64,000 nucleotides of DNA from Bolinopsis microptera (lineage: Eukaryota > Ctenophora > Tentaculata > Lobata > Bolinopsidae): positions 124,001-188,000 of the forward strand of contig NC_087082.1 in the NCBI RefSeq assembly GCF_026151205.1, in the 5' to 3' direction. The translations under genes and the position numbers were made by a program. The notes below the pieces were generated by a model. It was not told where the DNA came from. It ran no database searches and saw only the letters and a list, made by a program, of their open reading frames with translations. Shown piece by piece: positions 11,585-23,099 of this stretch (positions are counted from its first letter, which is position 1; every line of letters starts with the position of its first letter).

Positions 11585-11980
11585 CAGTACACAACGTACA
11601 CCGTATACATCACACAATGCACACCGTGTACAATACACAATGCACGCCGTGTACAGTACACAATGCACACCGTGTACAGTACACAATGCACACCGTGTAC
11701 AGTACACAATGCACACCGTGTACAGTACACAATGCACACCGTATACAGTACACAATGCACACCGTGTACAGTACACAATGCACACCGTGTACAGTACACA
11801 ATGCACACCGTGTACAGTACACAATGCACACCGTGTACAGTACACAATGCACACAGTGTACAGTACACAATGCACACAGTGTACAGTACACAATGCACAC
11901 CGTGTACAGTACACAATGCACACCGTGTACAGTACACAATGCACACCGTGTACAGTACACAATGCACACAGTGTACACGA
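11585..11980. repeat. 23-bp minisatellite built on a palindrome, about 17 copies
   Basis: Tandem copies of a 23-bp unit containing gtgtacagtacac, which is self-complementary except for its central base. Every unit can therefore form a small hairpin. The first copies vary more than the later ones. The array is open in several frames on both strands, but these are by-products of the repeat. Confidence 0.95.
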
Positions 11981-12330
11981 CAATTACGAAGAAAGTCGTG
12001 TCAAATCACGGTAATGGTCGACTCATTAACAGTAACGGGAGGTTGTGTTACTCTTACGATACGCAAACTTGTCAACTACAATTTAGTAGTCTGTTACCTG
12101 ACGGTTGAAATGAGGTAAAATCAACAAGTCAGTAATGATGGTATATATATTAGTCTGTAAGCACAATTTAAATGCACGTCTCGCTAATTTCAAATGACGA
12201 TTTGAAGTTTAGACACTATAACTAATCAGAAAGTTGAGAAAGTAAACTGAAACTTACCATACGAGTCTGTTTAGTCTGATGAGTATGACTACTATAATGC
12301 ATCCCAGCACTAAGATTATAGTAAACGTTA
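11981..12330. other. Gene-free spacer between two arrays
   Basis: Unique sequence between the 23-bp and 43-bp arrays. No feature seen. Confidence 0.5.
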
Positions 12331-12770
12331 TTGTCATCACAACATCTGAAAAAGAAACTATATTATAATGGTGTAGTCATCACAACAGCTGAAAGAGAGA
12401 CTATATTATAATGGTGTAGTCATCACAACATCTGAAAGAGAGACTATATTATAATGGTGTAGTCATCACAACATCTGAAAGAGAGACTATATTATAATGG
12501 TGTAGTCATCACAACATCTGAAAGAGAGACTATATTATAATGGTGTAGTCATCACAACATCTGTGTAGTCATCATCTAATCTGAAAGAGAGACTATTATA
12601 TTATAATGGTGTAGTCATCACAACATCTGAAAGAGAGACTATATTATAATGGTGTAGTCATCACAACAGCTGAAAGAGAGACTATATTATAATGGTATAG
12701 TCATCACAACATCTGAAAGAGAGACTATATTATAATGGTATAGTCATCACAACATCTGAAAGAGAGACTG
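12331..12770. repeat. 43-bp minisatellite, about 10 copies
   Basis: Direct repeats of a unit containing gtagtcatcacaacatctga and agagagactatattataatg. One unit near 12560-12600 is rearranged, with a short internal duplication. Confidence 0.93.
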
Positions 12771-12993
12771 TATTTACGTCTTCAGTTTACAAATCAGTGA
12801 AACACAAACATACTATGCTGTCTGTGCGGGGGACTACAGACCCCCTCAAAGTCCTTTTTAACGTTACTGCCATGTTACATAGCACTCAAATTATTTGTTA
12901 TATAGTAGTGTTGAAAGTATTATATTATTTTGGATTTTGGCCAATGAATGGTAATATGTCTTGCAATATGACATTGTCATGCTCAAATAGGTT

Positions 12994-13036
12994 GTAGGGC
13001 CTAATGCGCAGTGGGCCCCAGTGCCAGTAAATAGGT
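12994..13036. repeat. Isolated piece of the 38-bp minisatellite
   Basis: About one and a half copies of the unit that forms the array at 17784-18424 (aggttgtagggcctaatgcg, then cagtgggcc). The 4.7 kb between the two places interrupts, or was inserted into, one ancestral array. Confidence 0.75.
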
Positions 13037-13979
13037 TGTAGGGTCACGATTATCCACTCCGAACCTCCACGTGGTGTGGCCCGGTTGGCACTAACGGGTG
13101 GTGTACTCTCTTAAGAGAGTATAAAGGCTGGGTCTTGCCAACTCAATCACCATAGAAACCAGGAAAGTAACACTAACAACTTTTAAGTCCCAGGGACATC
13201 ACCTCCGAACAACAGGTTTAGCAGGCACAAGACAGTACACGCATCGGATCCAGGGAACAATCAAGACAATATAAGTCCCCACGTCGAGGATTGGAACAAA
13301 GGAATTGTTTCGGGCTTTACTGTACCAAAACCCAGATCACTTACCGGAAGGCGCGTGGTAGACGTCTCAACTAAAGTTCTAGGAGTTAATTCAGCTGATT
13401 AGTTTAACGCGCACGTTTTCTCCTCGCAAGCGGCGCCAACCCCCTGGATCAAGCTAAAAACGCAACAGGAATTCAACGTACAGCAGAAGATCGTCTTCAA
13501 TAATTAACACTAGTTCTCCACTTTAGTGTCACTGTTTAGGCCGGCTCTCTCTTTTTCAACCTTCCTTGATTGATTGAAAGTCAACACTAACAGCTAACAA
13601 GCACCAGGAAAATTCTCTTTCAGATAACCACTTTTTAGGGGACCGGGTTAGCTTTACCACACTCTTTATTGAAGTGTGACTGGACGCTCTACATTCTTCT
13701 AGTAGCAGCAGAGTTTGACTGACATCCTTACTGGTTCTATTCAGTTTCTTCAGCGGAAGTTCTCAACACTCGAACACAGTTCATCTCGGATATCCTGCAG
13801 AGATGCTTTATCACAGCCTGCCCCATTCACGGGAACCCTTACATCTACAGTACCCTGGTGGGCAGCATAGCTCACTTAAGCATAGTGGACCTCTTTAGTC
13901 TGTGACGTAAAGCTAACCGGACCAGGAATAAACATCATTGCATTGCTTAGGGGATGCAACTAGGACTTACAACGTTTAA
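13037..13979. other. GC-richer unique DNA left of the TIR element
   Basis: Base composition is clearly less AT-rich than the surroundings. A TATA-like word (gagtataaaggctggg) lies near 13120. No long open frame is present. With 16811-17783 it may be the two halves of one older element (possibly a decayed retroelement) split by the TIR element, but I cannot identify it. Confidence 0.35.
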
Positions 13980-16810
13980 GGACACGTTCATTGAAGTTTG
14001 AGGAAATTGGTAAATTTCTAAAACAGCGATTTTGACGATAGTGGTTTGATTTTAACATATATTAATCTAGCGTGTTCATAAGTTCTGAACATTAGCCACG
14101 TGACCCATACTCCCATATGCACTGCTCAAAAATAAAATGTATTGTTTTCAGGCACTATTATGTAAAAAATGTCACATTTTTACCATAGCTGCCCAATTAG
14201 CATTTTTTGGTCTACAAGATAGTAGATTAGGTCAATCTAACAATTATGATACAATGTAGGCCTAAAGGGCAGTGATCGAACGGCTTTAAGGCAACATTTC
14301 GTAAACTTTGTCACACTCAGAATACGAGACCTCTTTTCTACTGTGAGGTGTCCTCAAAACCCTTTTAACTCATTATTTGATAGTTCTTCTGCCTATCATA
14401 GCCCTAAAATATGTTGTTTTGAAAAGTTAACAAATACATGCACTTAGCTATTGGGAAATGATGTAAATTCTGTCACATCATATGGAGTTTGAAATTCTGG
14501 GTGAATTTCCGAAATCATTTATATCTGATTTTGGGTTGGAAGGCGGGAAAACTCTATATATGAGGACGATACACGGATACAGTTGATTGAAGTATAGGGC
14601 AGTTGATGTAAACACTAAACATCGTCACAAAATTATACGAAATCGTAAATGGACACGTTCATGTTGAAGTTTAAGGATATTGGTAAACCAAAAAAAATAG
14701 CGTGTTCAGAAGTTCTGGACATTAGCCACGTGACCCATACTTCCATATACACGGCTCAGAAATACAATTTATTGTTTTTAGGCACTATAATGTAAAAAAT
14801 GTCACATTTTTGTGACTGTGTTAACCATAGCTGCCCAATTAGCATTTTTTGGTTTAAAATATAGTAGATTAGGTCATTCTAACAATTATGATACAACATT
14901 TGGCTAAAGGGCAGGGATCGAACGGTTTTAAGGCAATATTTTGTAAACTTTGTCACACTCAGAATACGATACCTCTTTTCTACTGTGAGGTGTCCTAAAA
15001 ACCCTTTCAACTCATTATTTGATGGTTCTTCTACCAATCATAGCCCTAAAATATGTTGTTTTGAAAAGTTAGCAAATACATGCACTTATTGGGAAATGAT
15101 GTAAATTCTGTCACATTATATGGAATTTAAAATTTTGGATGAATTGCCGAAATCATTTATATCTGATTTTGGTTTGGAAGGCGGGAAAACTGTATATAAG
15201 GACGATGCACGGATAGAGCTGATTCATTTAAGGGCAGTTGATGTAAAAATTGTCACAATAATAATAAGGGCAGTTGATATGAAAGAAAATCGATCTAACT
15301 AATGCAATAGCTGATGTGACGAAATTTACATTTCTTGACCCTATTTTGAAGAAACATGTCTCGATTAGAATTCAATATTCTTCCAGGAATTATTAGTAGG
15401 TTATTATTCAGCAGATCATCAGAACTCAAGTTTGACAATTCTGAGTTTAATTATACTAAGTTACCGAAATGTGACGAAATTCAATTTTCCTGCCCCAAAA
15501 GTATAATTTCAATGTAATGAAAAATGGGCATGGGTTTCTATATTTCCTTTATCTCTGAATTAATCATTTCAAACTGTAATTAGGACTGTTGATGTGAAAG
15601 AAAATGTAACTAAATTTTACAATGACGTATGTGACGAAATTCACATTTCTTGACCCTATTTTGAAGAACCATACCCCGATTAGAATTCAATATTCTTCCA
15701 GGAATTATTGGTAGGTTATTTTTCAGCAAATCAGAACTCAAGTTTAACAATGCTGAGTTTGATATCACTAATTTACCGAAATGTGACGAAATTTACTTTT
15801 CCTGCCCCAACAGTATAATTTCAATGTGATGAAAAATGGGCATGGGTTTCTATATTTCCTGTATAAATCCATTCCAACTATAATAAGGGCAGTTGATATG
15901 AAAGAAAATCTATCTAACTAATGCAATGGCTGATGTGACGAAATTTACATTTCTTGCCCCTTTTTTGAAGAATCATACCTCAATTAGTATATAATGTTAC
16001 TTTATCACCATCACTATGTCGATAAATTAGTTATTTTGCCAACACGGAGCAAATAAAGTTATAATATTTTTTTTGTGACGAAATTTACAAATTTTTACCC
16101 TGTTCAGGTGTTGAAATTTATCCAATGTTAACATATCACTGCCATATAATAATTTATATGACCGGCGTATGGTTGAAATATAGTTAATTGATCCATAGTA
16201 CGAAATATAGGGTGTTTAAGTTGGTATACTAATATTTACTCAATTTCACACATGTTGAGATATCATACAAATTTATGTGACTAAATTTACCTATTTCTGC
16301 CTTCTGTATTTGTATTTGCCTATAACAATGAAATATGTGAACAATTCCAAACACATTCAGCTCACAAAATAATGCTAGACTATTCGGCATTTCTTGTCAG
16401 GATGTCATAAACATCCCTCATATAAATTTCTTAAATGTGTGACGGAGTTTACATGGTGCTACCATTTAAGGCAAAAAGTCGCTAAATATGTAGATAATAG
16501 TCATATACAGCTATTCTATGAATTGGAAATTCGAAAATTTGGTCAAACACGGTAACAAGGGGTCCATATAAACTCCGTCACGTTTTTATAGTGTGACAAC
16601 GTTTACAACTCACTGCCGGCCGCATTTAAGCGATATCTTATCGTCTGATAAAGATATCGTTATGCGACAAAGTTTATCTAGAGGATGAAACGATTATCTT
16701 AGGGTTAGAGGGTTTATATAGTTTCATAGTGTGACACATTTTACATCATCGTGCCATTCAGTAGGGTCACTAATATTTACCAATATCCTCAAACTTCAAT
16801 GAACGTGTCC
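13980..16810. mobile_element. Non-autonomous TIR element (copy 1, with duplicated left end)
   Basis: The left end ggacacgttcattgaagttt is matched by the right end aaacttcaatgaacgtgtcc. The first 670 bp are repeated starting at 14651, so the copy looks like a partial element followed by a full one of 2.16 kb. There is no transposase frame. Across the element a motif of the form gtaaa-N-tttgtcaca recurs roughly every 100-180 bp. It reads in one orientation up to about 15250 and in the reverse complement (tgtgacgaaatttaca) afterwards. A shorter second copy lies at 19654-21556 in reverse orientation. Confidence 0.85.
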
Positions 16811-17783
16811 ATAACGATTTACTCGAACTTTTGATTCATTTTTTAGCTCGACGTTACATGGTTTCAATTCAGGACATTCCCAGGCTGCTTTTAAAGCGCT
16901 TAACAGCACCATTTTTAACTACAGGTTCGTTCTGAACATTTCAGACCAACTCAACTCACTAGGTTTTCTCATCGAGTAGAACTCCGTTCCAGGACATGAC
17001 TGAGTATACGGTAAAGAACTAGCGGACGAATTTGCTAGGAACGATCAATCCAACAAAATCCCCATAGGACCAGAAACCTTCCTCCCTATTAGGCCACTCT
17101 CAGTGACAAAGGAACATTCCACTTGTGATGTTCCTCCACGAATATAAATACAGGAACTTTAATTTTTCTGGAACTCACATCAGATGGCTAACATGGTCGC
17201 TTTCAGGATAGGTAACAGCCCACTAGTTTAGTTTCAGAACGTGGCATACAACGTCAAATTCGAGACGCAAGATTATGAACACTTTTCAGGAGAAGCAGAA
17301 CATCCCAGCACTCCCTCTGCAAGTGCATCCATATCATGACGTTCATAATGAGGATACCTTTACAACAGTAAACTACAACCATATCTTCAAATTTGTGGAA
17401 CAGTCGACAAGACTGGATAGGGATAACCCTTTTGGGTAACCTCCTAGGATTCTTCACCAGGAACTTTCGCTAAATCCCATACTAGGAACTCAATCTAGGC
17501 CCATCTCCGCATAGAGACATATCTCCCAGGCTTTGACCTTGCTCGGAAGTCCCTCGTCTGCCCGCAGAAGTACTACAACGGAAGTGGGTTTGCTTCGAGA
17601 CAGGTAGTGACAGCTTCAAGACTCCAGAGGTCTGTTGCATTGATATTTATTATTCTATGATTTCGTATATACTTTGGGAGTCCTGGAATGCAGCTAGCAG
17701 GAGTTGCATTCTGTGGGCACGGCGAGAAGGCCTCCCTCATTAAGTAAGAGGCCAGAAACCGTTGACCAGAACAAAGAGAGAGC
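16811..17783. other. GC-richer unique DNA right of the TIR element
   Basis: Continuation of the GC-richer DNA seen at 13037-13979. No convincing reading frame on either strand. Confidence 0.35.
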
Positions 17784-18424
17784 GCAGTGGGCCCGCAGTG
17801 CCAGGTTGTAGGGTCTAATGCACAGTGGGCCCGCAGTGCCAGGTTGTAGGGTCTAATGCGCAGTGGGCCCGCAGTGCCAGGTTTTAGGGTCTAATGCGCA
17901 GTGGGCCCGCAGTGCCAGGTTGTAGGGTCTAATGCGCAGTGGGCCCGCAGTGCCAGGTTGTAGGGTCTAATGCGCAGTGGGCCCGCAGTGCCAGGTTGTA
18001 GGGTCTAATGCGCAGTGGGCCCGCAGTGCCAGGTTGTAGGGTCTAATGCGCAGTGGGCCCGCAGTGCCAGGTTGTAGGGTCTAATGCGCAGTGGGCCCGC
18101 AGTGCCAGTGGAGTAGGGCCTAATGCACAGTGGGCCCGCAGTGCCAGGTTGTAGGGTCTAATGCGCAGTGGGCCCGCAGTGCCAGTGGAGTAGGGCCTAA
18201 TGCACAGTGGGCCCGCAGTGCCAGGTTGTAGGTTCTAATGCGCAGTGGGCCCGCAGTGCCAGGTTGTAGGGTCTAATGCGCAGTGGGCCTGCAGTGCCAG
18301 GTTGTAGGGTATAATGCACAGTGGGCCCGCAGTGCCAGGTTGTAGGGTCTAATGCGCAGTGGGCCCGCAGTGCCAGTGGCGTAGGGCCTAATGCACAGTG
18401 GGCCCGCAGTGCCAGTGGCGTAAC
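17784..18424. repeat. 38-bp minisatellite, about 17 copies
   Basis: Direct repeats of a unit containing gcgcagtgggcccgcagtgc and caggttgtagggtctaat. A variant with gtggagtagggcctaatgca alternates with the main unit. It probably lies within the minus-strand EGF gene, or just beyond its last exon seen here. Confidence 0.95.
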
Positions 18425-18760
18425 GTTGCCTGTTGGCGAAATTAGGTGATTTTAGAGGATACGCTGGTCGCTGGTAAAATCTCTAAAAAATGGTGTTTCT
18501 AGAGCAAAACGCACAGTTTTGCTAGTACCTCAGTTAAGATTTTCAAATTGTCACACATTCAAACGATGATTTGGCGCCGCCCTAAGATGGCCCCGCCCCC
18601 GCACAGCGGGGCCCTTTGTTACGTCACTGCACAGTGCCCACAGAGAATGTGCAGCACACAGAGGTGTGGTACGACACGACCACTGTCTAGTTGGTTATTG
18701 GACCAAAACCCCAAGATAATACAGATAAAGGCAACACATTAACAATAAGACGTGACTCAC
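18425..18760. other. Gene-free spacer
   Basis: Sequence between the 38-bp array and the nearest exon of the EGF gene. It includes a GC-rich patch near 18570-18610. No feature seen. Confidence 0.4.
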
Positions 18761-18841
18761 AGTCCCTAGACGTAGTGAAGAGTGGAGAGGAGGAGGAGTT
18801 GTTCCTCAGATTATATGTTTTATAGTCTCCATCACTTGATC
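18761..18841 (-). CDS. EGF-domain gene, exon (Ser/Asn-rich segment)
   Basis: On the minus strand an exon of 81 nt is bounded by an AG acceptor (ttgcag) and a good donor (gtgagt). It starts and ends in phase 1, agreeing with the phase-1 end of the preceding EGF exon. It encodes SSDGDYKTYNLRNN followed by a serine run and PLFTTSRD, which looks like a linker. The phase match and both splice sites support it, but it has no recognisable domain. Confidence 0.5.
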
Positions 18842-19004
18842 CTGCAACAAACATTATTTTACATTATTTTACGTGCGATATTTTGAAAAGTAACTATTGA
18901 AATGACTTAGTCTAACAAGCATTTTTAAGCTTTAAAGATATTAATTGAATTAGTAGCGCATATATGTCGCTTTGCCCTTATCAGAGGGTCTATCATGTTG
19001 AAGT

Positions 19005-19122
19005 AAAGTTGATATTGGCTTTATCTCCTCTGAGTAATACACAATTAACACAATCGACAATAACTAGTGTGTTAATTGTGTATTACAGTACACAGAAACA
19101 GATAAAGCCAATATCAACTTTA
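19005..19122. repeat. Hairpin element (MITE-like)
   Basis: Inverted repeat: aaagttgatattggctttat on the left is matched by ataaagccaatatcaacttt on the right, and gtgttaattgtgtattac is paired with its complement around a short loop. Related arm sequence occurs before the array at 4793. It lies in an intron of the EGF gene. Confidence 0.8.
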
Positions 19123-19418
19123 AAGATATTGTCACCATCAACACCTTAGGTGGCAACCTTGATGAGATAAATTATTAAAAGATTCTTGAAATTTACACAG
19201 AATTCAGCAACAGTGCCATGCAACAATTCCAAAAGAGTTTCTATGTTTTTATGCTTTTTTCACTGGAGTGAATCTTCGAACTCCAGACCAGTTCAAGTGC
19301 AAGGAAGTTGATAATTCAGTACCACTCTTAAGTCTGAACATTATGAACAAGGAACAATGAAGGTAGTTAATTATATTATGAAGAGCACAGATAACATTGT
19401 AATGTCAAGGGAAAATAC

Positions 19419-19553
19419 CGTAATTGTAATTTATCTGACAAGCTGTATTGTTGATGAGAGAATATCCAGAGTAACAGTCACATGTAACAGCTACGTTGTC
19501 ATGGTAACATACTTGATCGCATTCTCCGTTATTAACTGAACAGGGACTCTCAT
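19419..19553 (-). CDS. EGF-like domain exon of an unidentified gene
   Basis: A 135-nt symmetric phase 1-1 exon, bounded by cttag and gtattt on the minus strand. It encodes one EGF-like module with six cysteines: SPCSVNNGECDQVC, then CDCYSGYSLINNTACQ. The NNG-x-C spacing and the CxC followed by an aromatic and Gly are those of EGF domains. Such exons are usually inserted as complete modules in secreted or membrane proteins. The exon follows in phase from the one at 21659-21762. The TIR element at 19654-21556 fills most of the intron between them. The protein as a whole is not recognised. Confidence 0.82.
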
Positions 19554-19653
19554 CTAAGATACAGAGAATTATCGGAAAGTGGTTTCGAGAGGGATACAAA
19601 TAAAGCATGTCATGGAAATAGGGCCAGGGTCCCACCTCATCATAAATATTTAT

Positions 19654-21556
19654 GGACACGTTCATTTGAGTTTGAGGATATTGGTAAATATAAGTGACCC
19701 TATTAAAACGCACAGTGTAGTTGACTTTGTCACACTATGAAATTACACAAACCCTTGATGGTTAGGATAATCGTCTCATCCTCTAGGCTAACTTTGTCAC
19801 TTAACGATATCTTAATCAGCTGATAAGATATCGCTTAAATACGGCCGGCACGGAAATGGTTACATTGTCACACTATAAACATGTGACGGAGTAAATATGG
19901 ACCCCTTGCTGCCGTTTTTGACCAAATTTTTGAGTGTCCAGTTGATTGGATGGGTACATCTGACCATTACCTACATATTTGACGAGTTTTTTCGTTAGAT
20001 GGTGCACTCAGGTTTACTCTGTCACACATTTAAGAAAACATGTGAAGAATGTTTAGGGCACCCTGATAAGCAATGCTGAGTAGTGTAGGTTTATTTGATG
20101 GCCTGGAAGTGCTAGGAATTGTTATTATATCATATAGTCGTAAGGAATTAAAACACAGAAGGCACAAACAAGTTTACTTTGTCACATAATCTTGATGATA
20201 TCTGAACATGTGTGAAATTGAACAAATAATGATATACCAGCTTAAACCCCTTATATTACGTACTATGGATCAAACAACACTGCTAGTACCACGCACCAGT
20301 CACATAAATCATTATCGGGTGGTAATATGTTAACAGTGTCACAATTAAACTACCGCAACATGGTCAAAAATAGGGTAATTTCGTCACAAACAAATTATTA
20401 TAACTCTGTTAGCTCCTTGCTGGCTAAATAACTAGTTCATTGATGATAAAGTTACATAGTATTCTAATAGAGGTATAGCTCTTCAAAATAGGGGCAAGAC
20501 ATGTTTACTTTGTCACATCACTCATCAGTTATTATTAGAGTTAGGTAATCGTCATAAGATTAACAGATCTTTTTCGTAGTTTGGATTGATTTATATAGGT
20601 AATAAGGCAGCCTATGCTAATTTTTACACACTATCTTGAAATTTATGGGGCAGGAAAAGTTAATTTTGTCACATTTTTGGTGACTTTGACAAATTTAACC
20701 TAAAATTGTTAAACTTGAGCTCTGATGTTCTGGACAATATTCTACCGATTTTTTTCTGAAAGAATGTTGAATTCTAATAGAGTCATAGAATATATAGATC
20801 TTTAAAATAGGGGCAAGACATGTTTACTTTGTCACATCAGTTATTATAAGAGTTATTATAAGAGACTATTTCATTCTATAATCATTGTTTTTAACCTATT
20901 TACGATTTCGTATCATTTTTTGTGACAATGTAAACATCAACTGATCTTAACTTGCATCAACTACATTGTCATCATGTTAAGTTTTCCCGCCTTTCAAACC
21001 AAAAACAGATATAAATAATTCGCCCAAAATTTAAAATTCCATATATTGTGACAGAATTAACCTCATTTCCCAATAACCAAGTTCCTGTATTAGCTAACTA
21101 TTCGAAACAACATATTTTAGGGCTATGATTGGTAGATCAACCATCAAATAATGAGTAAAAAGGGTTTTGAGGACACCTCACAGTAGAACAGAGGTTCGGT
21201 ATTCTGAGTGTGACAAAGTTACCCAAATATTGCCTTGTAACCGTTCGATCCGTGCCCTTTAACCAATGTTGTATCATAATTGTTAGATTGACCTAATCTA
21301 CTATATTTTAGACCAAGGAATGATAATTAGACAACTGCAGTTAACTAAGTCACACAAAATGTGACATTTGAACCATTATAGTGCCTAACAACAATAGATT
21401 TTCTTTCTGAGCAGTGCATATGGGAGTATGGGTTACGTGGCTAATGTTCAGAACTTCTGAACGTGCTAGGTTAATAGATGTCAAAATTAAGCCACTATCG
21501 TCGAAAACGCTATCATTTTTGTTTACCAATATCCTCAAACTCAAATGAACGTGTCC
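19654..21556. mobile_element. Non-autonomous TIR element (copy 2, reverse orientation)
   Basis: The ends are ggacacgttcatttgagttt and aaactcaaatgaacgtgtcc. The flanking bases on both sides are ttat, a possible 4-bp target duplication. The inside corresponds to the element at 13980-16810 read backwards: the block around gcccaattagcattttttgg and the block catactcccatatgcactgctc both recur. The gtaaa/tgtcaca motif array is present, with the switch of orientation near 20900. No coding capacity. Confidence 0.85.
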
Positions 21557-21658
21557 TTATAACTCTTTCGTTGTGATTAGCATAACTCGATATAGAACTT
21601 TTAGAATAGATGAACGATAACATAAGTTGTCAATTATTATTAATGGCAAAACTCTCAC

Positions 21659-21762
21659 CATAATAACAGAAGTCAATGATACTGGAGGGACGAGCTAAGT
21701 TAAGTTTCAAAGACACCTCAGTCACTGACGTGTTAGCAATGGTCTCACACTCTTCGCCCTTC
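21659..21762 (-). CDS. EGF-domain gene, exon (Cys-containing extracellular segment)
   Basis: 104-nt exon on the minus strand between tttcag and gtgaga, entered in phase 2 and left in phase 1. It encodes KGEECETIANTSVTEVSLKL and continues to a final FCYY. Joined to its neighbours it gives an uninterrupted frame. It has no domain I can name. Confidence 0.65.
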
Positions 21763-21896
21763 CTGAAAATGTTAAATTTTAGTCAGATTAAAGGCATACA
21801 CTGAGGGCACATCCAGTCCTAGTGTGTACCATTAGGGACCACTTAAGGCACTGTAAGAGATACAAATCTTGGCGATAAAGATATAAAGTTACTTAC

Positions 21897-21999
21897 TTGA
21901 CCAAAGCAAAGGGAGGTTGAAGGGGGAAAACAATAGGATCACTGATACGCGTGGAGCAACACAACTCCATGTCTCCAAAATTAGATGACTTAAGAAAAC
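21897..21999 (-). CDS. EGF-domain gene, exon (FLKSSNFGDMELCC segment)
   Basis: 103-nt exon on the minus strand between cccag and a consensus gtaagt donor. It is entered in phase 1 and left in phase 2, which fits both neighbours. The peptide starts FLKSSNFGDMELCCSTRISD and ends PLQPPFALV. The two adjacent cysteines suggest a disulphide-bonded extracellular part. Confidence 0.65.
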
Positions 22000-22236
22000 C
22001 TGGGCAACACGGAATTTTTTAAATGAAATAACATTTAATAAAAATAACTGTATATTTAATATAATGGAAAACTACACTCCAGTATATTAAAGTATAATGG
22101 AAATAATAAATATTTGTGAAACTTAAATAAACAATAATTGTGAAACTTACTATCTGGTTCCTGTTGTGTTATATTGACAGTGTCAAAGTAACGGGGACAT
22201 GCTGACCTCCCTTTGAGAACACAGTAGTCACCTGAA

Positions 22237-22323
22237 GTAGGTGGTAACTAGGTGGTAACTAGGTGGTAACTAGGTGGTAACTAGGTGGTAACTAGGTGGT
22301 AACTAGGTGGTAACTGTGGTAAC
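22237..22323. repeat. 11-bp tandem repeat (aggtggtaact)n
   Basis: About seven perfect copies and a partial one, inside an intron of the minus-strand EGF gene. Confidence 0.93.
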
Positions 22324-22474
22324 TGAAGCAGACCATAAATCAAATAGAAGCAGACCACAAATGAAATATTTGATAACGCTTGTTTATGAAACATATTATC
22401 ATGTATTAAAAAGCATTCGTGTGTAGTAAAGATTTCATTCGTAAATTACTGGGATGATAGAACTTGGAAGTTAC

Positions 22475-22589
22475 CTCTCGGTAAATCTAATGATGCTTTA
22501 GCTTCACAGAATTTAAGAACAATTCGAGTTCCTGAAGTTGATACATCAATCCTTATTGAATTCTCGACTGGAGTAAGGAACACACCTGT
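22475..22589 (-). CDS. EGF-domain gene, exon (TGVFLTPVEN segment)
   Basis: 115-nt exon on the minus strand between atttcag and gtaact, read from phase 0 and ending in phase 1. It encodes TGVFLTPVENSIRIDV and ends KFCEAKASLDLPR. The frame continues without stop into the next three exons. The segment looks like a beta-rich extracellular domain, but I cannot assign it. Confidence 0.62.
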
Positions 22590-22881
22590 CTGAAATATGA
22601 TTACATTAGGAAAAGATGAGAAACGAGCTGAAGTTTGCTGATTCATATCATGCAGAAACCTGTTTGGAAATGGTATATGTTGCAAAAATGGGTAATGAAC
22701 TGATCAATTTGAACTTTGTAAATGCATTTTTCGATTAAAGGTCAAGGGAAAATGTATCAAGATGCTCAGCTCAAAGAAGTTGTCGTAGTATTATAAGGGG
22801 TGTGCCTTATAAATTTATAATGTGGGTTCGTTACAAGTGAATCTTACTGGACAGGAAGATTAGAGAAACCAATTCATTAAG

Positions 22882-23094
22882 CTAATCTAAATAAAAACTG
22901 GTAGACACAAAATATTCTTCTAATACAAGGGGATTATACAACAATAATTTGAAAACCTCATAATAATATAGGAGCCACCCGTGGGCCCTGAGGCCCTTTG
23001 AACAAAATGGTCGTCCACTTGATGATAAAAGTTCTGGGAAGAATATGCTGCTAACTGACGGCAAAAGAGTGGAGATAACCAAGCAGAGGAGCAT
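22882..23094 (-). CDS. Possible first exon with signal peptide
   Basis: Minus-strand open frame starting MLLCLVISTLLPSVSS. This looks like a secretory signal peptide (short hydrophobic core, small residues at the end) and would suit the 5' end of the EGF gene. However, no donor in this frame gives the phase 0 needed by the exon at 22475-22589, so an exon is missing or this frame is a coincidence. The true 3' edge of the exon is unknown. Confidence 0.3.
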   Translation of the reverse strand: MLLCLVISTLLPSVSSIFFPELLSSSGRPFCSKGLRAHGWLLYYYEVFKLLLYNPLVLEEYFVSTSFYLD

Positions 23095-23099
23095 CTTTA

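Noticed and set aside
11552-12118. Cys/Thr/His-rich proteins encoded on both strands
   Set aside because: These are open frames produced by the 23-bp repeat; they exist in several frames and on both strands with no start context or homologous part.
17254-17457. 67-residue minus-strand frame as a gene
   Set aside because: No splice signals, no recognisable motif and an isolated position in GC-richer decayed DNA.
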